Source of the DNA: Sodalis ligni
GTDB lineage: Bacteria; Pseudomonadota; Gammaproteobacteria; Enterobacterales; Enterobacteriaceae
Reading direction: 5' to 3'
Length of the DNA: 64,000 bases
Assembly (NCBI RefSeq): GCF_016865525.2
Contig: NZ_CP075169.1
Span: forward strand, 1,364,337 to 1,428,336
Shown: positions 47,673 to 59,455 of the stretch, in pieces
Layout: each line of letters starts with the position of its first letter
How positions within the stretch are numbered: the first letter of the stretch is position 1
Made by a program: the position numbers and the translations under genes
Notes under the pieces: generated by a model
Databases searched by the model: none
The model's input: the letters and a program-made list of their open reading frames with translations, nothing else
Told to the model about the DNA's origin: nothing

Positions 47673-48901
47673 CGGCTGGGCTCCTGTGCCGGACTTTCGT
47701 GCCGGATATCCGTCACCACCCGGTCATACAGCAGGCGGATGCGGCTGAGTTCCTCTTCATCCCGCACCAGCGCCTGCGCCAGGCGGCGTTCGAACACCTC
47801 TTCCACGCTGAGTTCTGTCAGCGTTTCATGAGGCTCTTTTTCCAGCGCCTGGCGCCGCTGCTCGCGGTTGCGGCGCAACAGCAAAATGTCCACCGGCAGA
47901 TCGGCGGCAATCTGCTGTATTTGCCGCTGGATATCATTAAGCCAGGCATCGGTCAGCACTTCGATATCCAGCCATACCCTCGTCTCGCCCCGGTAATCGC
48001 GAAAGGTGAGCAACTGCGCTTCAATTTCCGCCAGGGTGCCGCGAATCAGGCGCAGGGGCTGGACCTCCGGCACCGTCAACGGCGTCACCACCGCCGTCAG
48101 GTCCGGCTGGAAATCCACCATATTGACCTGTTTGGGCTGGCCGGCCTCGTCAAAGCTCAGGGGGATGGGGGAGCCGCAATACAGAATATTCGGCCGGCCG
48201 CCGACGCTTTGCGGCCGGTGAATATGACCGAGGGCGATGTAATCGGCGGGGGGAAATAACTGGACGGGAAAAGCATCCAGGCTGCCGATATAGATATCCC
48301 GTACCGAATCGCTGGTGCCGGCGCCCACGGCGGTCAAATGACCGGTGGCGACGATGGGCACCGGCGCGGTCAGGGTATCGCGCAACGCCATGGCCTGTTG
48401 ATATAAATCCCGGTAATGTCCGGCGATGGCATCCATCAGGGAGCGCTGTTTGTCATCCCCCGACTCGCCGGCGCGGCTTACCAGCATATCCCTGGCCCGT
48501 AAAAAAGGGATGGCGCACAAAATCGCTCCCGGTTTTCCGCTACGCTCATCAAGCACGAAAACCTGCTGTTCGGCGTCGCCGCCGGCAATGACGCGGGTAT
48601 TGAGGCAGGCCAGCAGTCCGCGTGATTCGTTGAGGGTGGCGACGGCGTCATGATTCCCCGCCAGCACAATCAGCCCGCAGCCGGTGGGCTGTAGCTCCAC
48701 CACAAAACGGTTGAAGAGTTCCCGTGCATAGCTGGGGGGCGTGCCGGTATCGAATATATCGCCGGCCACCACCACCGCGTCCGCCTGATGCAGTTCAACC
48801 TGCGTCACCAGCCAGCGCAGGAAGGCCTGATGTTCATGGGCGCGATTCTTGGTGAAAAACGACTGACCCAAATGCCAGTCAGAGGTATGAATGATCCGCA
48901 T
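47669..48901 (-). CDS. sbcD: SbcCD nuclease subunit SbcD
   Basis: SbcD is the Mre11-like phosphoesterase of SbcCD. The 410-residue product has all the metal-binding motifs: SDWHLG (D8, H10), GDIFDTG, the catalytic GNHD and GHIHRPQ. It starts with MRIIHTSDWHLG, typical of the family, and precedes sbcC with an overlap. It is divergent from phoB, as in E. coli. Confidence 0.95.
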   Translation of the reverse strand: MRIIHTSDWHLGQSFFTKNRAHEHQAFLRWLVTQVELHQADAVVVAGDIFDTGTPPSYARELFNRFVVELQPTGCGLIVLAGNHDAVATLNESRGLLACLNTRVIAGGDAEQQVFVLDERSGKPGAILCAIPFLRARDMLVSRAGESGDDKQRSLMDAIAGHYRDLYQQAMALRDTLTAPVPIVATGHLTAVGAGTSDSVRDIYIGSLDAFPVQLFPPADYIALGHIHRPQSVGGRPNILYCGSPIPLSFDEAGQPKQVNMVDFQPDLTAVVTPLTVPEVQPLRLIRGTLAEIEAQLLTFRDYRGETRVWLDIEVLTDAWLNDIQRQIQQIAADLPVDILLLRRNREQRRQALEKEPHETLTELSVEEVFERRLAQALVRDEEELSRIRLLYDRVVTDIRHESPAQEPSR

Positions 48902-48940
48902 GAGGCTCCGGAGAAAATCCCTGAATCAGGGCGAGAGTAT

Positions 48941-48999
48941 ATACCCAATAGCGTTCAGGTTGCAGCCAACGCAGCCGCAACCTGAACGCTATCGGGTAT
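48941..48999. repeat. Short ERIC-like palindrome
   Basis: A 59-bp palindrome with 23-bp arms: ATACCCAATAGCGTTCAGG plus TTGC, a 13-base loop, and the reverse complement with one mismatch. The outer bases equal the ends of the ERIC elements in this window, but the ERIC core is missing. It lies in the sbcD-phoB divergent promoter region. Confidence 0.8.
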
Positions 49000-49105
49000 A
49001 ACCCTTGCTTTGGCGGATGCCGAAATAAAGGTGCGATTATATAATTTGCGGCGGAAAAACGGCGATCTCCTATCCTTGAAGCAGGCGGCGCCTATTTTAA
49101 TAAAT

Positions 49106-49127
49106 CTGTCATAAAAGTGACGCATAA
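49106..49127 (+). promoter_or_regulatory. Pho box of phoBR
   Basis: CTGTCATAAAAGTGACGCAT at 49106-49125 matches the PhoB-binding consensus (two CTGTCAT-like 11-mers) and the E. coli phoB promoter site nearly base for base. It lies about 45 bases before the phoB ATG, so autoregulation under phosphate limitation is expected. Confidence 0.88.
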
Positions 49128-49170
49128 TGCCCGGGCACGATAACCGCAGAGAATAAACGGCAGGAAAATA

Positions 49171-49860
49171 ATGGCAAAACGCATATTAGTCGTGGAAGAT
49201 GAAGCACCCATCCGTGAAATGGTCTGCTTTGTTCTTGAACAAAATGGCTTCCAGCCTATTGAGGCGGAAGATTACGGCAGTGCGGTGAGTCGTATGGCGG
49301 AGCCTTATCCGGATCTGGTCCTGCTCGACTGGATGTTGCCCGGCGGTTCGGGTATACAGTTTATCAAACTGATGAAGCGCGAAGTATTGACGCGCGATAT
49401 TCCTGTCATGATGCTGACGGCGCGCGGCGAGGAGGAAGACCGGGTGCGGGGACTGGAAGTGGGGGCGGATGATTATATTACCAAGCCCTTCTCTCCCAAG
49501 GAACTGCTGGCGCGGATCAAAGCGGTAATGCGGCGTATCTCGCCGATGGCGGTGGAAGATAAAATCGAAGTGCAGGGCTTGAGCCTGGACCCCTCTTCGC
49601 ACCGGGTAACATCCAATGAGCTGGCGTTGGATATGGGGCCTACCGAATTTAAACTGCTGCACTTTTTCATGACCCATCCCGAACGGGTCTACAGTCGCGA
49701 ACAGTTGCTCAACCATGTATGGGGTACCAATGTTTACGTGGAAGATCGTACGGTGGACGTGCACATTCGTCGTTTACGCAAGGCGCTGGAAACAGGCGGG
49801 CACGATCGGATGGTACAGACGGTACGGGGAACCGGCTATCGTTTCTCGGCCCGCTATTGA
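49171..49860 (+). CDS. phoB: Phosphate response regulator PhoB
   Basis: PhoB activates the phosphate regulon. The 229-residue protein is nearly the same as E. coli PhoB (229). The receiver domain has the acidic VEDEAP, the phosphorylated Asp in LLDWMLPGG (about residue 54) and the Lys of TKPFSP. The C-terminal OmpR-type winged helix includes [21 protein letters not shown] Pho box precedes it and phoR follows by 24 bases. Confidence 0.97.
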   Translation: MAKRILVVEDEAPIREMVCFVLEQNGFQPIEAEDYGSAVSRMAEPYPDLVLLDWMLPGGSGIQFIKLMKREVLTRDIPVMMLTARGEEEDRVRGLEVGADDYITKPFSPKELLARIKAVMRRISPMAVEDKIEVQGLSLDPSSHRVTSNELALDMGPTEFKLLHFFMTHPERVYSREQLLNHVWGTNVYVEDRTVDVHIRRLRKALETGGHDRMVQTVRGTGYRFSARY

Positions 49861-49884
49861 ATCTGTCTCAAGGGAGAACGGCCG

Positions 49885-51219
49885 GTGCTAGAACGTTTAT
49901 CCTGGAGCAAACTGCTGCTTGAACTGGGGTTTTTTTGCCTGCCCGCCCTGCTGTTGTCGTTACTTATCGGGCATTTGCCCTGGCTGCTGGCGGCGGCGCT
50001 GTTGGCGGCGCTGCTGCGTAACTATTATTATCAGCTCCGGCTGTCCTGGTGGCTGTGGGTAGACCTGAGCCGGACCCCGCCGGTGGGCCGCGGCAGTTGG
50101 GAACCGCTGTTCTACGGCCTGCATCAGATGCAGCTGCGCCATCGCCGCCGCCGCCGCGATTTGGCAACGCTGTTCAAGCGATTTCGCAGCGGTGCGGAAA
50201 CCCTGCCGGATGCGCTGGTGATGCTGACCGGCGACGGCCATATATTTTGGTGCAATGGCTTGGCGCAGCAGCTGCTGGGCTTTCGCTGGCCGGAAGACAA
50301 CGGCCAGCATATCCTCAATTTGCTGCGTTACCCCGAGTTTAATGAATACCTGCAAAATCAATCCTTTCAGCGGCCCCTTACGCTACACATCAACAACCAG
50401 CGCTATGTGGAATTCCGGGTGATGCCTTACACCGACGATCAGCTGTTAATGGTGGCGCGGGACATTACCCAGATGCGACAACTGGAAGGGGCGCGGCGCA
50501 ACTTTTTCGCCAATGCCAGCCATGAGCTGCGTACGCCGCTGACGGTCCTGCAGGGTTATCTGGAGATGATGAACGATCAGGAGATGGACCCGGCGATTCG
50601 CGCCAAGGCAATCCATACCATGCAGGATCAAACGCAGCGCATGGAGCGCCTGGTTAAACAACTGCTGGTGCTTTCCCGCATCGAAGCCGCTCCCCACAAC
50701 GAAGTCAACGAGAATATCGACGTTCCTTCCATCCTCAAGCGGCTGCAGCAAAGCGCGGAGGGGCTGAGCCAGGAGCGCCACGACATTGTGTTTCGCGTTA
50801 ATGAGCATCTGCGGGTGCGCGGTAACGAAGAGCAGCTGCGCAGCGCCATGTCGAATCTGATTTACAACGCGGTGATCCACACGCCGCCGGGCACCCGTAT
50901 CGAGGTCTGCTGGCAGCGTACCTCCGCCGGCGCGGAATTCCAGGTGAGCGACAATGGCCCGGGTATCGCGCCGGAGCATATCCCCCGCCTGACCGAGCGT
51001 TTTTACCGGGTGGATAAAGCCCGGTCACGGCAAACCGGCGGCAGCGGCCTCGGGCTTGCCATTGTGAAACACGCCCTCAGCAATCATGACGCGCGCCTGG
51101 ATATCATCAGCGAACCGGGCGCCGGTACCCGATTTTATTTCACCTTGCCGAACCGGTTGATAGTTGCCCCGTCCCTGAAGGAAAATAACCTCACCTTTAA
51201 GCCGCCCGTCGAGCTTTGA
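49885..51219 (+). CDS. phoR: Phosphate sensor kinase PhoR
   Basis: PhoR is the membrane sensor kinase and phosphatase for PhoB. A GTG start gives 444 residues (E. coli 431). Two membrane spans near the N-terminus are followed by a PAS domain ([19 protein letters not shown]), the His box [17 protein letters not shown] (about residue 213), N box ([10 protein letters not shown]) and G boxes ([20 protein letters not shown]). The stop shares one base with the next ATG. Confidence 0.96.
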   Translation: MLERLSWSKLLLELGFFCLPALLLSLLIGHLPWLLAAALLAALLRNYYYQLRLSWWLWVDLSRTPPVGRGSWEPLFYGLHQMQLRHRRRRRDLATLFKRFRSGAETLPDALVMLTGDGHIFWCNGLAQQLLGFRWPEDNGQHILNLLRYPEFNEYLQNQSFQRPLTLHINNQRYVEFRVMPYTDDQLLMVARDITQMRQLEGARRNFFANASHELRTPLTVLQGYLEMMNDQEMDPAIRAKAIHTMQDQTQRMERLVKQLLVLSRIEAAPHNEVNENIDVPSILKRLQQSAEGLSQERHDIVFRVNEHLRVRGNEEQLRSAMSNLIYNAVIHTPPGTRIEVCWQRTSAGAEFQVSDNGPGIAPEHIPRLTERFYRVDKARSRQTGGSGLGLAIVKHALSNHDARLDIISEPGAGTRFYFTLPNRLIVAPSLKENNLTFKPPVEL

Positions 51220-52154
51220 TGAAAATCGTCAGTCCCATCGTCTGCTGTCTGCTCGTATTACTGGCCTGGCCGGCCTCCTCCCGGGCGGTAACGGTATTGT
51301 CGGGCAGCCTGACCAGTACCGGTTCCGATACCCTGGCCAATTTGCTGACCGGCTGGGGGATGGATTTTAATCGCCGTTTTCCCGAGGTGGGGGTGCAGAT
51401 CCAGGCCTCGGGCTCGGCAACGGCGGCGGCGGCGCTGGCCGCCGGCACCACTCAGCTGGGGCCGATGAGCCGCCCCATGACCGTGCCGGAAGTTGACGCA
51501 TTTCGCCGGCATTACGGTTACCCTCCGTCGGCGGTTCCGGTGGCGCTGGATGCGGTGGTGATTCTGGTGAATGAGGATAATCCCCTGCAATCCCTGCCGT
51601 TGAGCCAATTGGACGGCATCTTTTCCATTACCCATAGCTGCGGTCCCTCGCCGGCCTTGAAACGCTGGGGGGACCTGGGGCTGAAAGGGCATTTGGCCGG
51701 GCAGACCCTGCTGCGCTACGGTCGCAATTCGGCGTCCGGCACCTACGGCTATTTCCGTCAGCGCGTACTGTGCGGCGGCGATCTGCTGACGTCGGTGAAC
51801 GAACTGCCCGGCTCGGTATCCGTGGCCCAGGCGGTGGCGGGTTCAGTCAACGCCATCGGTTACGCCGGTATGGGTTTTCACGCCAGCGGCGTCAAAATCC
51901 TGGCGTTGACCGACGGGCAGGGGAAAACGGTTCAGCCGGATGATGCCACCCTGCTCAACGGTGAATATCCCCTGGTGCGGTATCTTTATATCTACGTGAA
52001 TAAAGCGCCGGATCGGCCGCTGGAGCCCATCACAGCGGCGTTTTTTGATCAAATCCTTTCCCCCGGCGGACAGCTGCGCGCTCGCCAGAACGGCTACCGA
52101 TCGCTGCCGGAGGCCGTCAGGCTGCAGGCACGCCGCAATATCGGACTCGAATAG
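51219..52154 (+). CDS. PstS-like phosphate-binding protein
   Basis: The 311-residue product has an N-terminal signal peptide (IVCCLLVLLAWPASSRA) and a PstS-type fold: SGSLTSTGSDTLANLLTGW near the start, [11 protein letters not shown], and GRNSASGTYGYFRQ, the phosphate-contact regions. It starts inside the phoR stop, so it belongs to the phoBR operon. It is not E. coli PstS in length or closeness; it may scavenge phosphate or modulate PhoR (inference). No transporter genes adjoin. Confidence 0.82.
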   Translation: MKIVSPIVCCLLVLLAWPASSRAVTVLSGSLTSTGSDTLANLLTGWGMDFNRRFPEVGVQIQASGSATAAAALAAGTTQLGPMSRPMTVPEVDAFRRHYGYPPSAVPVALDAVVILVNEDNPLQSLPLSQLDGIFSITHSCGPSPALKRWGDLGLKGHLAGQTLLRYGRNSASGTYGYFRQRVLCGGDLLTSVNELPGSVSVAQAVAGSVNAIGYAGMGFHASGVKILALTDGQGKTVQPDDATLLNGEYPLVRYLYIYVNKAPDRPLEPITAAFFDQILSPGGQLRARQNGYRSLPEAVRLQARRNIGLE

Positions 52155-52412
52155 GCCGGCAGGCTTCGCCGCAGCCATTGACGTCTGTGTATCATTTTAT
52201 CTTATTGTTATATGTGATCTTATTCAGCAAGTATATATGGAGTTTTTAAGGTTTTAAGAAATTATTCACTGCATTAACGGTGTTTATTCGGCTAATTGTT
52301 CCGCATTAATCTTACACTCTTGTTTTGCGCCCCTTTATCAGTTTAAAGTGCGCCGGTTCCAATCCATAGGTTTTTCTTATTTATTACCTAAAAACAGGCA
52401 CGACAAGATTTC

Positions 52413-53732
52413 ATGAGTCAGCGTTTAACTTATAGAGACATTCTGGCACTCGGCTTTATGACCTTTGCGTTATTCGTCGGCGCCGGCAATATCATTTTTC
52501 CCCCCATGGTGGGATTGCAATCCGGCCCTCATGTCTGGTGGGCGGCAGCGGGCTTTTTGATTACCGCGGTGGGACTGCCGGTGTTGACCGTTATCGCGCT
52601 GGCCAGGGTGGGGGGCGGCATCGACGCCCTCAGTTCTCCCCTCGGCCGCAAAGCCGGCTTGGTGCTGGCGGTGGTCTGCTATCTGGCGGTGGGTCCGCTG
52701 TTCGCCATTCCCCGCACCGCCACGGTCTCCTTTGAAGTGGGCATGGCGCCTTTTACCGGCCAGGGCGGCGGGCCGCTGTTGTGCTATAGCCTGATCTATT
52801 TTGTCCTGGTCATCGGCATTTCCCTTTATCCGGGCCGCCTGCTGGATACGGTGGGCCACGTCCTGGCGCCGCTGAAAATAGTGGCTTTAGGCATCCTGGG
52901 CGCCGCCGCGCTGCTCTGGCCTGCAGGGAGTCCGATCCCGGCCAGCGAAATCTATAACCAGATGCCGTTCTCAACCGGCTTTGTGAATGGCTATCTCACC
53001 ATGGATACCTTGGGCGCCATGGTGTTCGGCATTGTCATCGTCAACGCGGCGCGGTCCCGCGGCGTGGATAATCCGCGCCTGCTGACCCGTTATACCGTTT
53101 ATGCCGGTCTGATTGCCGGCATCGGTTTAACGGCGGTCTATATCACCCTGTTCAAGCTGGGATCGGGCAGCGGCGTGCTGGTGCCCTCGGCGCAAAACGG
53201 CGCCGAGATCCTGCATGCGTATGTGCAATACCGGTTCGGCAACGGCGGCAGCGGCTTCCTGGCCGTCTTGATTTTTATTGCCTGCATGGTCACCGCGGTT
53301 GGGCTGACCTGCGCCTGCGCCGAGTTTTTCAGCGGGCATTTGCCCCTGTCCTACCGGACGCTGGTGGTGGTGCTGGGGCTGTTTTCCATGTTGGTTTCCA
53401 ATCTTGGGCTCAGCCATCTGATTCAATTCTCCATACCGGTGCTGACCGCCATTTATCCGCCGTGCATCGTACTGGTTTTACTGAGTTTTACCCTGCGCTG
53501 GTGGCGCAGCAGCACGCTTATCATCGCCCCGGCGATGCTGGTCAGCCTGATGTTCGGCTGTGTCGATGCCCTCAAGATGTCGTCGTTCCATGATGCGCTT
53601 CCCGCCTGGACAGGCCATTTGCCGCTGTCGGCTCAGGGTCTGGCCTGGCTTTTGCCGACCCTGGCGGTGGGTATCATGGTGGCTGTCTATGATAAGTTCC
53701 GTCTACGGCATGAAGTAACCGCTCACTTATAA
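52413..53732 (+). CDS. brnQ: Branched-chain amino acid transporter BrnQ
   Basis: BrnQ imports leucine, isoleucine and valine with sodium. The 439-residue protein has about twelve hydrophobic spans and the family motifs [28 protein letters not shown] and [20 protein letters not shown]. Its order after phoR is as in E. coli. It is intact. Confidence 0.95.
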   Translation: MSQRLTYRDILALGFMTFALFVGAGNIIFPPMVGLQSGPHVWWAAAGFLITAVGLPVLTVIALARVGGGIDALSSPLGRKAGLVLAVVCYLAVGPLFAIPRTATVSFEVGMAPFTGQGGGPLLCYSLIYFVLVIGISLYPGRLLDTVGHVLAPLKIVALGILGAAALLWPAGSPIPASEIYNQMPFSTGFVNGYLTMDTLGAMVFGIVIVNAARSRGVDNPRLLTRYTVYAGLIAGIGLTAVYITLFKLGSGSGVLVPSAQNGAEILHAYVQYRFGNGGSGFLAVLIFIACMVTAVGLTCACAEFFSGHLPLSYRTLVVVLGLFSMLVSNLGLSHLIQFSIPVLTAIYPPCIVLVLLSFTLRWWRSSTLIIAPAMLVSLMFGCVDALKMSSFHDALPAWTGHLPLSAQGLAWLLPTLAVGIMVAVYDKFRLRHEVTAHL

Positions 53733-53806
53733 AATTCAAACAACGCTGTTGGCCACGGAGAATGCTTCGTGGTTTTTGTCATTTGCCAAAACAGAGTATC
53801 AGGGAT

Positions 53807-55231
53807 ATGCAACAACCACCCGTAACGTTAAAACGCGGTCTCACCACCCGTCATATTCGCTTTATGGCCTTGGGTTCCGCTATCGGCACCGGGCTGTTCT
53901 ACGGCTCCGCCGACGCGATACAAATGGCCGGTCCCAGCGTCTTGCTGGCCTACCTGATCGGCGGCATCGTGGCGTATATCATCATGCGCGCCCTGGGAGA
54001 GATGTCGGTCCACAACCCCAGCGCCGGATCGTTTTCCCGTTATGCCCAGGATAATCTCGGTCCGCTGGCGGGTTATATCACCGGCTGGACCTACTGCTTC
54101 GAGATCTTGATTGTCGCCATCGCCGACGTCACCGCCTTCGGTATCTATATGAGCGTGTGGTTTCCGACGGTGCCGCATTGGGTCTGGGTGCTTGGCGTGG
54201 TCTTGTTTATCGGCGCCATCAATCTGCTGAACGTCAAGGCTTTTGGCGAGATGGAATTCTGGTTCTCCTTTTTCAAGGTGGCCACCATCATCGCCATGAT
54301 CCTGGCCGGCGTGGGCATTATCGTCTGGGGTTTCGGCAATGGCGGTCAGCCCACCGGCATTCATAACCTCTGGACTCACGGCGGGTTTTTCAGCCATGGC
54401 TTCCTGGGCATGATTTTATCGCTGCAGATGGTGATGTTCGCCTACGGCGGTATCGAGATCATCGGTATCACCGCCGGCGAAGCCAGCGAGCCGGAAAAGT
54501 CCATTCCCAAGGCGATTAATTCCGTGCCCTGGCGGATCCTGGTGTTCTATGTGGGTACCCTGCTGGTAATCATGTCGATTTTTCCCTGGAACGAGGTAGG
54601 CACCGCGGGCAGCCCGTTTGTGCTGACCTTCCAGAAGCTGGGCATCCCCACCGCCGCCGGCATACTGAATTTTGTTGTGATCACCGCCTCGCTGTCGGCG
54701 ATCAACAGCGATGTCTTCGGGGTGGGCCGGATGCTGCACGGCATGGCCGGCCAGGGTTATGCGCCGAAAATGTTCGCCCGGGTGTCCCGCCAGGGTATCC
54801 CCTGGATAACGGTGCTGGTGATGATGTTCGCCCTGCTTATTGCCGTTTATCTTAACTACATCATGCCGGAAAACATCTTTCTGGTGATTGCATCCCTGGC
54901 CACCTTCGCCACGGTGTGGGTGTGGATTATGATCCTGTGCTCGCAGATGGCCTTTCGCCGCCGGCTGGGACCGCAGCAGGTCAAAGCGCTGGCGTTTCCC
55001 ATGCCCGGCGGAGTGCTGACTTCGGCGGCGGGAGTGGCCTTCCTGCTGTTTATCATCGGGCTTATCGGTTATTTTCCCACCACGCGTATTTCTCTCTACG
55101 CCGGCGGTATTTGGGTGGTATTGCTGCTGTTGGGCTACGGTTTTACCGCCGGCGGCCGGGCGACGCCGCCAGCATTAGCTGAAGAAAACCCGCCGGTAGC
55201 GGCGGGTTTATTCAAATATACTACTCAATAA
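53807..55231 (+). CDS. proY: Proline-specific permease ProY
   Basis: ProY belongs to the amino acid-polyamine-organocation permeases. From the ATG at 53807 it has 474 residues with the motifs [39 protein letters not shown] and [10 protein letters not shown]. An in-frame start at 53762 is less likely. The last 15 or so residues are encoded by a terminator hairpin, which is odd; another frame would stop at 55180-55182 just before it. A late frameshift is possible. Confidence 0.9.
   Translation: MQQPPVTLKRGLTTRHIRFMALGSAIGTGLFYGSADAIQMAGPSVLLAYLIGGIVAYIIMRALGEMSVHNPSAGSFSRYAQDNLGPLAGYITGWTYCFEILIVAIADVTAFGIYMSVWFPTVPHWVWVLGVVLFIGAINLLNVKAFGEMEFWFSFFKVATIIAMILAGVGIIVWGFGNGGQPTGIHNLWTHGGFFSHGFLGMILSLQMVMFAYGGIEIIGITAGEASEPEKSIPKAINSVPWRILVFYVGTLLVIMSIFPWNEVGTAGSPFVLTFQKLGIPTAAGILNFVVITASLSAINSDVFGVGRMLHGMAGQGYAPKMFARVSRQGIPWITVLVMMFALLIAVYLNYIMPENIFLVIASLATFATVWVWIMILCSQMAFRRRLGPQQVKALAFPMPGGVLTSAAGVAFLLFIIGLIGYFPTTRISLYAGGIWVVLLLLGYGFTAGGRATPPALAEENPPVAAGLFKYTTQ
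55186..55212. terminator. Bidirectional terminator overlapping the proY 3' end
   Basis: A nine-base stem AAACCCGCC / GGCGGGTTT with a six-base loop lies at 55186-55209. Read rightwards it runs into TTTATT; read leftwards into TTTTC. It would end both proY and the leftward peroxiredoxin gene, but lies within the open frame of proY. Confidence 0.8.
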
Positions 55232-55242
55232 GTGTCCGTTTA

Positions 55243-55844
55243 TTACAGCTTATCGATGTTCTCAGACAGGTATTTGGCCACGCCCAGGGTGAAGCGTCCA
55301 TGCCTTCCTGACCCTTTTCCCACTGTGCCGGGCACACTTCGCCGTGCTCTTCATGGAACTGCAGCGCGTCAACCATACGAATCATTTCATCGATGTTGCG
55401 GCCCAGCGGCAGGTCGTTAACCACCTGATGGCGGACAACGCCTGCTTTGTCGATCAGGAACGAACCGCGCAGCGCCACGCCGGCTTCCGGATGTTCAATA
55501 CCGTAAGCCTTGATGATTTCATGTTTGATGTCGGCAACCAGCGGATATTTAACCTGGCCGATGCCGCCTTTATCCACCGGCGTGTTGCGCCAGGCGTTAT
55601 GTACAAACTCTGAATCAAAGGATACGCCGACGATTTCAACGCCGCGATTTTGGAATTCAGCGAAACGTTTATCAAAGGCAATCAGTTCTGACGGACACAC
55701 GAAGGTGAAGTCCATCGGCCAAAAGAAGATAACGGCGGGTTTACCCTTGATAAAACTATGCAGATTGAAGTTATCAACGATTTCTCCGTTGCCCAAAACC
55801 GCTGCAGCGGTAAAGTCGGGTGCTTGACGAGTGACCAGGACCAT
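55243..55844 (-). pseudogene. Two-Cys peroxiredoxin (AhpC/TSA), frameshifted C-terminus
   Basis: The N-terminal 180 or so residues are a typical two-Cys peroxiredoxin: peroxidatic Cys50 in FTFVCPSE and the resolving Cys in GEVCPAQW. The normal ending, in another frame, reads GVAKYLSENIDKL with a stop at 55243-55245. The frame from the start instead runs as WAWPNTCLRTSISCN to 55221. One C missing from the run near 55289-55291 explains this. Both catalytic cysteines precede the lesion, so activity may remain with an altered tail. Confidence 0.85.
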
Positions 55845-56077
55845 GTGTACTCCTGTAAAATACGGTTAGGTTGGTTGACAGGGAAGATGTAAAACGAGAG
55901 TCAGTATAGGTTGTCGCAGCTAATGGATAAAGCCATTGACGCCGATTGATGAGATAGTTTTTACCTATTAATTTGATTAGTATTTTATTTTTATATTACA
56001 AAATAACCCTTTGCGATACAAGGGAAAAACGTTAAAGATTTTATTTCATTCCAGTAACAATTAGTGCTGCTTGTTGT

Positions 56078-56665
56078 TTACAAGGTGAATGCGCCCTGAT
56101 GCGCCAGCTGCAACATATCCGGGTAAAGTTGCCAAAAACAGGCCTCCAGCGCCGGATAATGTTGTTCAATTTCCGGGTAAATTTCCCCCAGCGCGGCCAG
56201 TCTGGGCCGCCGGCTCGCCATGCCCGTCAACACCTGCGCTAAAAAAGGCCGCTGGGCATAACGTTCGAGCCAACGTTCACGCCAAAGATAGGTATTAAGC
56301 GAGCGGAACGCTTCCGGCGTTTGCGGCAGCGCCGGCGTAATCACCGCTTCGGCCTGCAGCACGAACCGGCGTAACGGTACGTCCGGCACGACCCGGCTCC
56401 AGTGGAGCGCCAGAAAATGATCCCACACCACGTCCAGCGCAATGGGCGCCACCCGCCGGTAATCGGCGCTGAACAGGGTTTTGGCGGATTTCACCACCGT
56501 ATGGCTATCGGTAAGGGTATCAATGCGCCGGTGCATGCGGATACCGGCCACTACTTCGGCGGAATAAAGTCCGTCGGGGTTGCCGCGGACAAAATCCGCC
56601 ATCAGATTGCCTAATAGCGAGCTGCGCGCCACGGAGGCGAGATGGAGATGAGCAAGAAAATTCAT
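56078..56665 (-). CDS. acpH: Acyl carrier protein phosphodiesterase
   Basis: AcpH removes the phosphopantetheine arm from holo-ACP. From the ATG at 56665 the 195-residue product matches E. coli Acp[50 protein letters not shown] and [10 protein letters not shown] longer frame to 56725 adds an unlikely N-terminus. It is divergent from queA, as in E. coli. Confidence 0.94.
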   Translation of the reverse strand: MNFLAHLHLASVARSSLLGNLMADFVRGNPDGLYSAEVVAGIRMHRRIDTLTDSHTVVKSAKTLFSADYRRVAPIALDVVWDHFLALHWSRVVPDVPLRRFVLQAEAVITPALPQTPEAFRSLNTYLWRERWLERYAQRPFLAQVLTGMASRRPRLAALGEIYPEIEQHYPALEACFWQLYPDMLQLAHQGAFTL

Positions 56666-56770
56666 TGCAAGAGTATAAGGTAAAACACCGGCAAAGCCGC
56701 TTATTTCTTGCAGGCCGCGCTGCATAGCCCTAGACTAAGCCGCCTGTTTTTTTGTCTTAAGTGAACTGGA

Positions 56771-57844
56771 ATGCGTGTCGCCGAATTCTCATATGAACTT
56801 CCTGAGGCCCTGATTGCCGACTATCCCCTGCCGGAACGCAGCGCCTGCCGCCTGCTGGCGCTGGACGGACCCTCCGGCGAGATGACGCACGGCGTATTTA
56901 CCGATCTGCTGGATCGGTTGGCGCCCGGCGATCTGCTGGTATTCAATAATACCCGGGTGATACCGGCCCGGCTGTTCGGCCGTAAGCTCAGCGGCGGCAA
57001 AATCGAAGTGCTGGTGGAGCGGGTACTGGACGATCATCGGGTATTGGCCCATGTGCGCGCGTCCAAGTCGCCTAAACCCGGCGCCGCGCTATTGCTCGGG
57101 GACGATGAAAGCATTGCCGCCACCATGGTGGCGCGCCGTGATGCGCTGTTTGAGCTGCGCTTCGATGACGACCGGGATGTGCTGACGCTGCTGAATGCCG
57201 CCGGTCATATTCCGCTGCCGCTCTATATCCATCGACACGACGAGGAAACCGACCGGGAGAGCTACCAGACGGTTTACAGCGAACGTCCCGGCGCGGTGGC
57301 CGCCCCTACCGCCGGCCTGCATTTTGACCAGCCCATGCTGGATGCCCTGCGGGACAAGGGCATTGAAATGGCGTTTGTCACCCTGCACATCGGGGCGGGC
57401 ACCTTTCAGCCGGTGCGGGTTGAAAACCTTGAAGAGCATGTGATGCATTCGGAGTATGCCGAAGTCCCGCAGGAAGTGGTGGATGCGGTGCTGGCATGCA
57501 AGAAGCGCGGCAACCGGGTCGTCGCGGTGGGCACCACCTCGGTGCGTTCCCTTGAAAGCGCCGCGCAGGCGGCCCGGGGGGCGGTTATCGCGCCGTTTTT
57601 CGGCGATACCGATATATTTATTTTTCCCGGCTATCGGTTTCGCATTATCGATGCGTTAATAACAAATTTCCATTTGCCGGAATCGACCCTGATTATGCTG
57701 GTATCGGCGTTTGCCGGCTATAAACATACCATGGCGGCTTATCATGAGGCCGTGGCGCTGGAATACCGTTTTTACAGTTACGGCGATGCCATGTTCATCA
57801 CCCGTAACGATTTGGCCGCCCTGGACGCCATTGGCGAACGGTAG
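56771..57844 (+). CDS. queA: S-adenosylmethionine:tRNA ribosyltransferase-isomerase
   Basis: QueA transfers ribose from S-adenosylmethionine to preQ1 in tRNA, making epoxyqueuosine. The 357-residue protein has the family landmarks [47 protein letters not shown] and [14 protein letters not shown]. It precedes tgt, the preceding enzymatic step, with a 100-base gap. Confidence 0.96.
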   Translation: MRVAEFSYELPEALIADYPLPERSACRLLALDGPSGEMTHGVFTDLLDRLAPGDLLVFNNTRVIPARLFGRKLSGGKIEVLVERVLDDHRVLAHVRASKSPKPGAALLLGDDESIAATMVARRDALFELRFDDDRDVLTLLNAAGHIPLPLYIHRHDEETDRESYQTVYSERPGAVAAPTAGLHFDQPMLDALRDKGIEMAFVTLHIGAGTFQPVRVENLEEHVMHSEYAEVPQEVVDAVLACKKRGNRVVAVGTTSVRSLESAAQAARGAVIAPFFGDTDIFIFPGYRFRIIDALITNFHLPESTLIMLVSAFAGYKHTMAAYHEAVALEYRFYSYGDAMFITRNDLAALDAIGER

Positions 57845-57946
57845 GCCGCAATCCCGCCGGGGGCGAAATGCCGCCCGGCTTTGCTGCCGCTGTGAACGCA
57901 GCCGGCATAAACTGCATCGGACTGTTTCTCCGGTGTCGGAGGCTGA

Positions 57947-59095
<1,149 letters not shown>

Positions 59096-59428
59096 ATGAG
59101 CTTTTTCATTTCTGACGCCGCTGCCGCAGCAGGCGGGCCGTCCCAGGGAAGTCCTTACTCTCTGGTGATTATGTTAGTGGTATTTGGCCTGATATTTTAT
59201 TTTATGATCCTCCGTCCGCAGCAAAAACGCACCAAGGATCATAAAAAGCTGATGGACTCCATCGGCAAAGGCGATGAAGTACTGACCACAGGCGGTCTTG
59301 TGGGTCGCGTGACCAAGGTCGCGGATACCGGCTATATTGCGATAGCGTTGAACGATACCAATGAAGTGGTTATCAAACGTGATTTCGTGGCCGCTGTCTT
59401 GCCGAAAGGTACGATGAAAGCGCTGTAA
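59096..59428 (+). CDS. yajC: Sec accessory protein YajC
   Basis: YajC is a one-span subunit of the SecDF-YajC complex. The 110-residue protein has the membrane span YSLVIMLVVFGLIFYFMIL followed by the family motif RPQQKRTKDHKKL and GDEVLTTGGLVGRV. It is directly downstream of tgt and upstream of secD. Confidence 0.96.
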   Translation: MSFFISDAAAAAGGPSQGSPYSLVIMLVVFGLIFYFMILRPQQKRTKDHKKLMDSIGKGDEVLTTGGLVGRVTKVADTGYIAIALNDTNEVVIKRDFVAAVLPKGTMKAL

Positions 59429-59455
59429 TTGTCGATTTTCCCGAAGGGAACTGCC

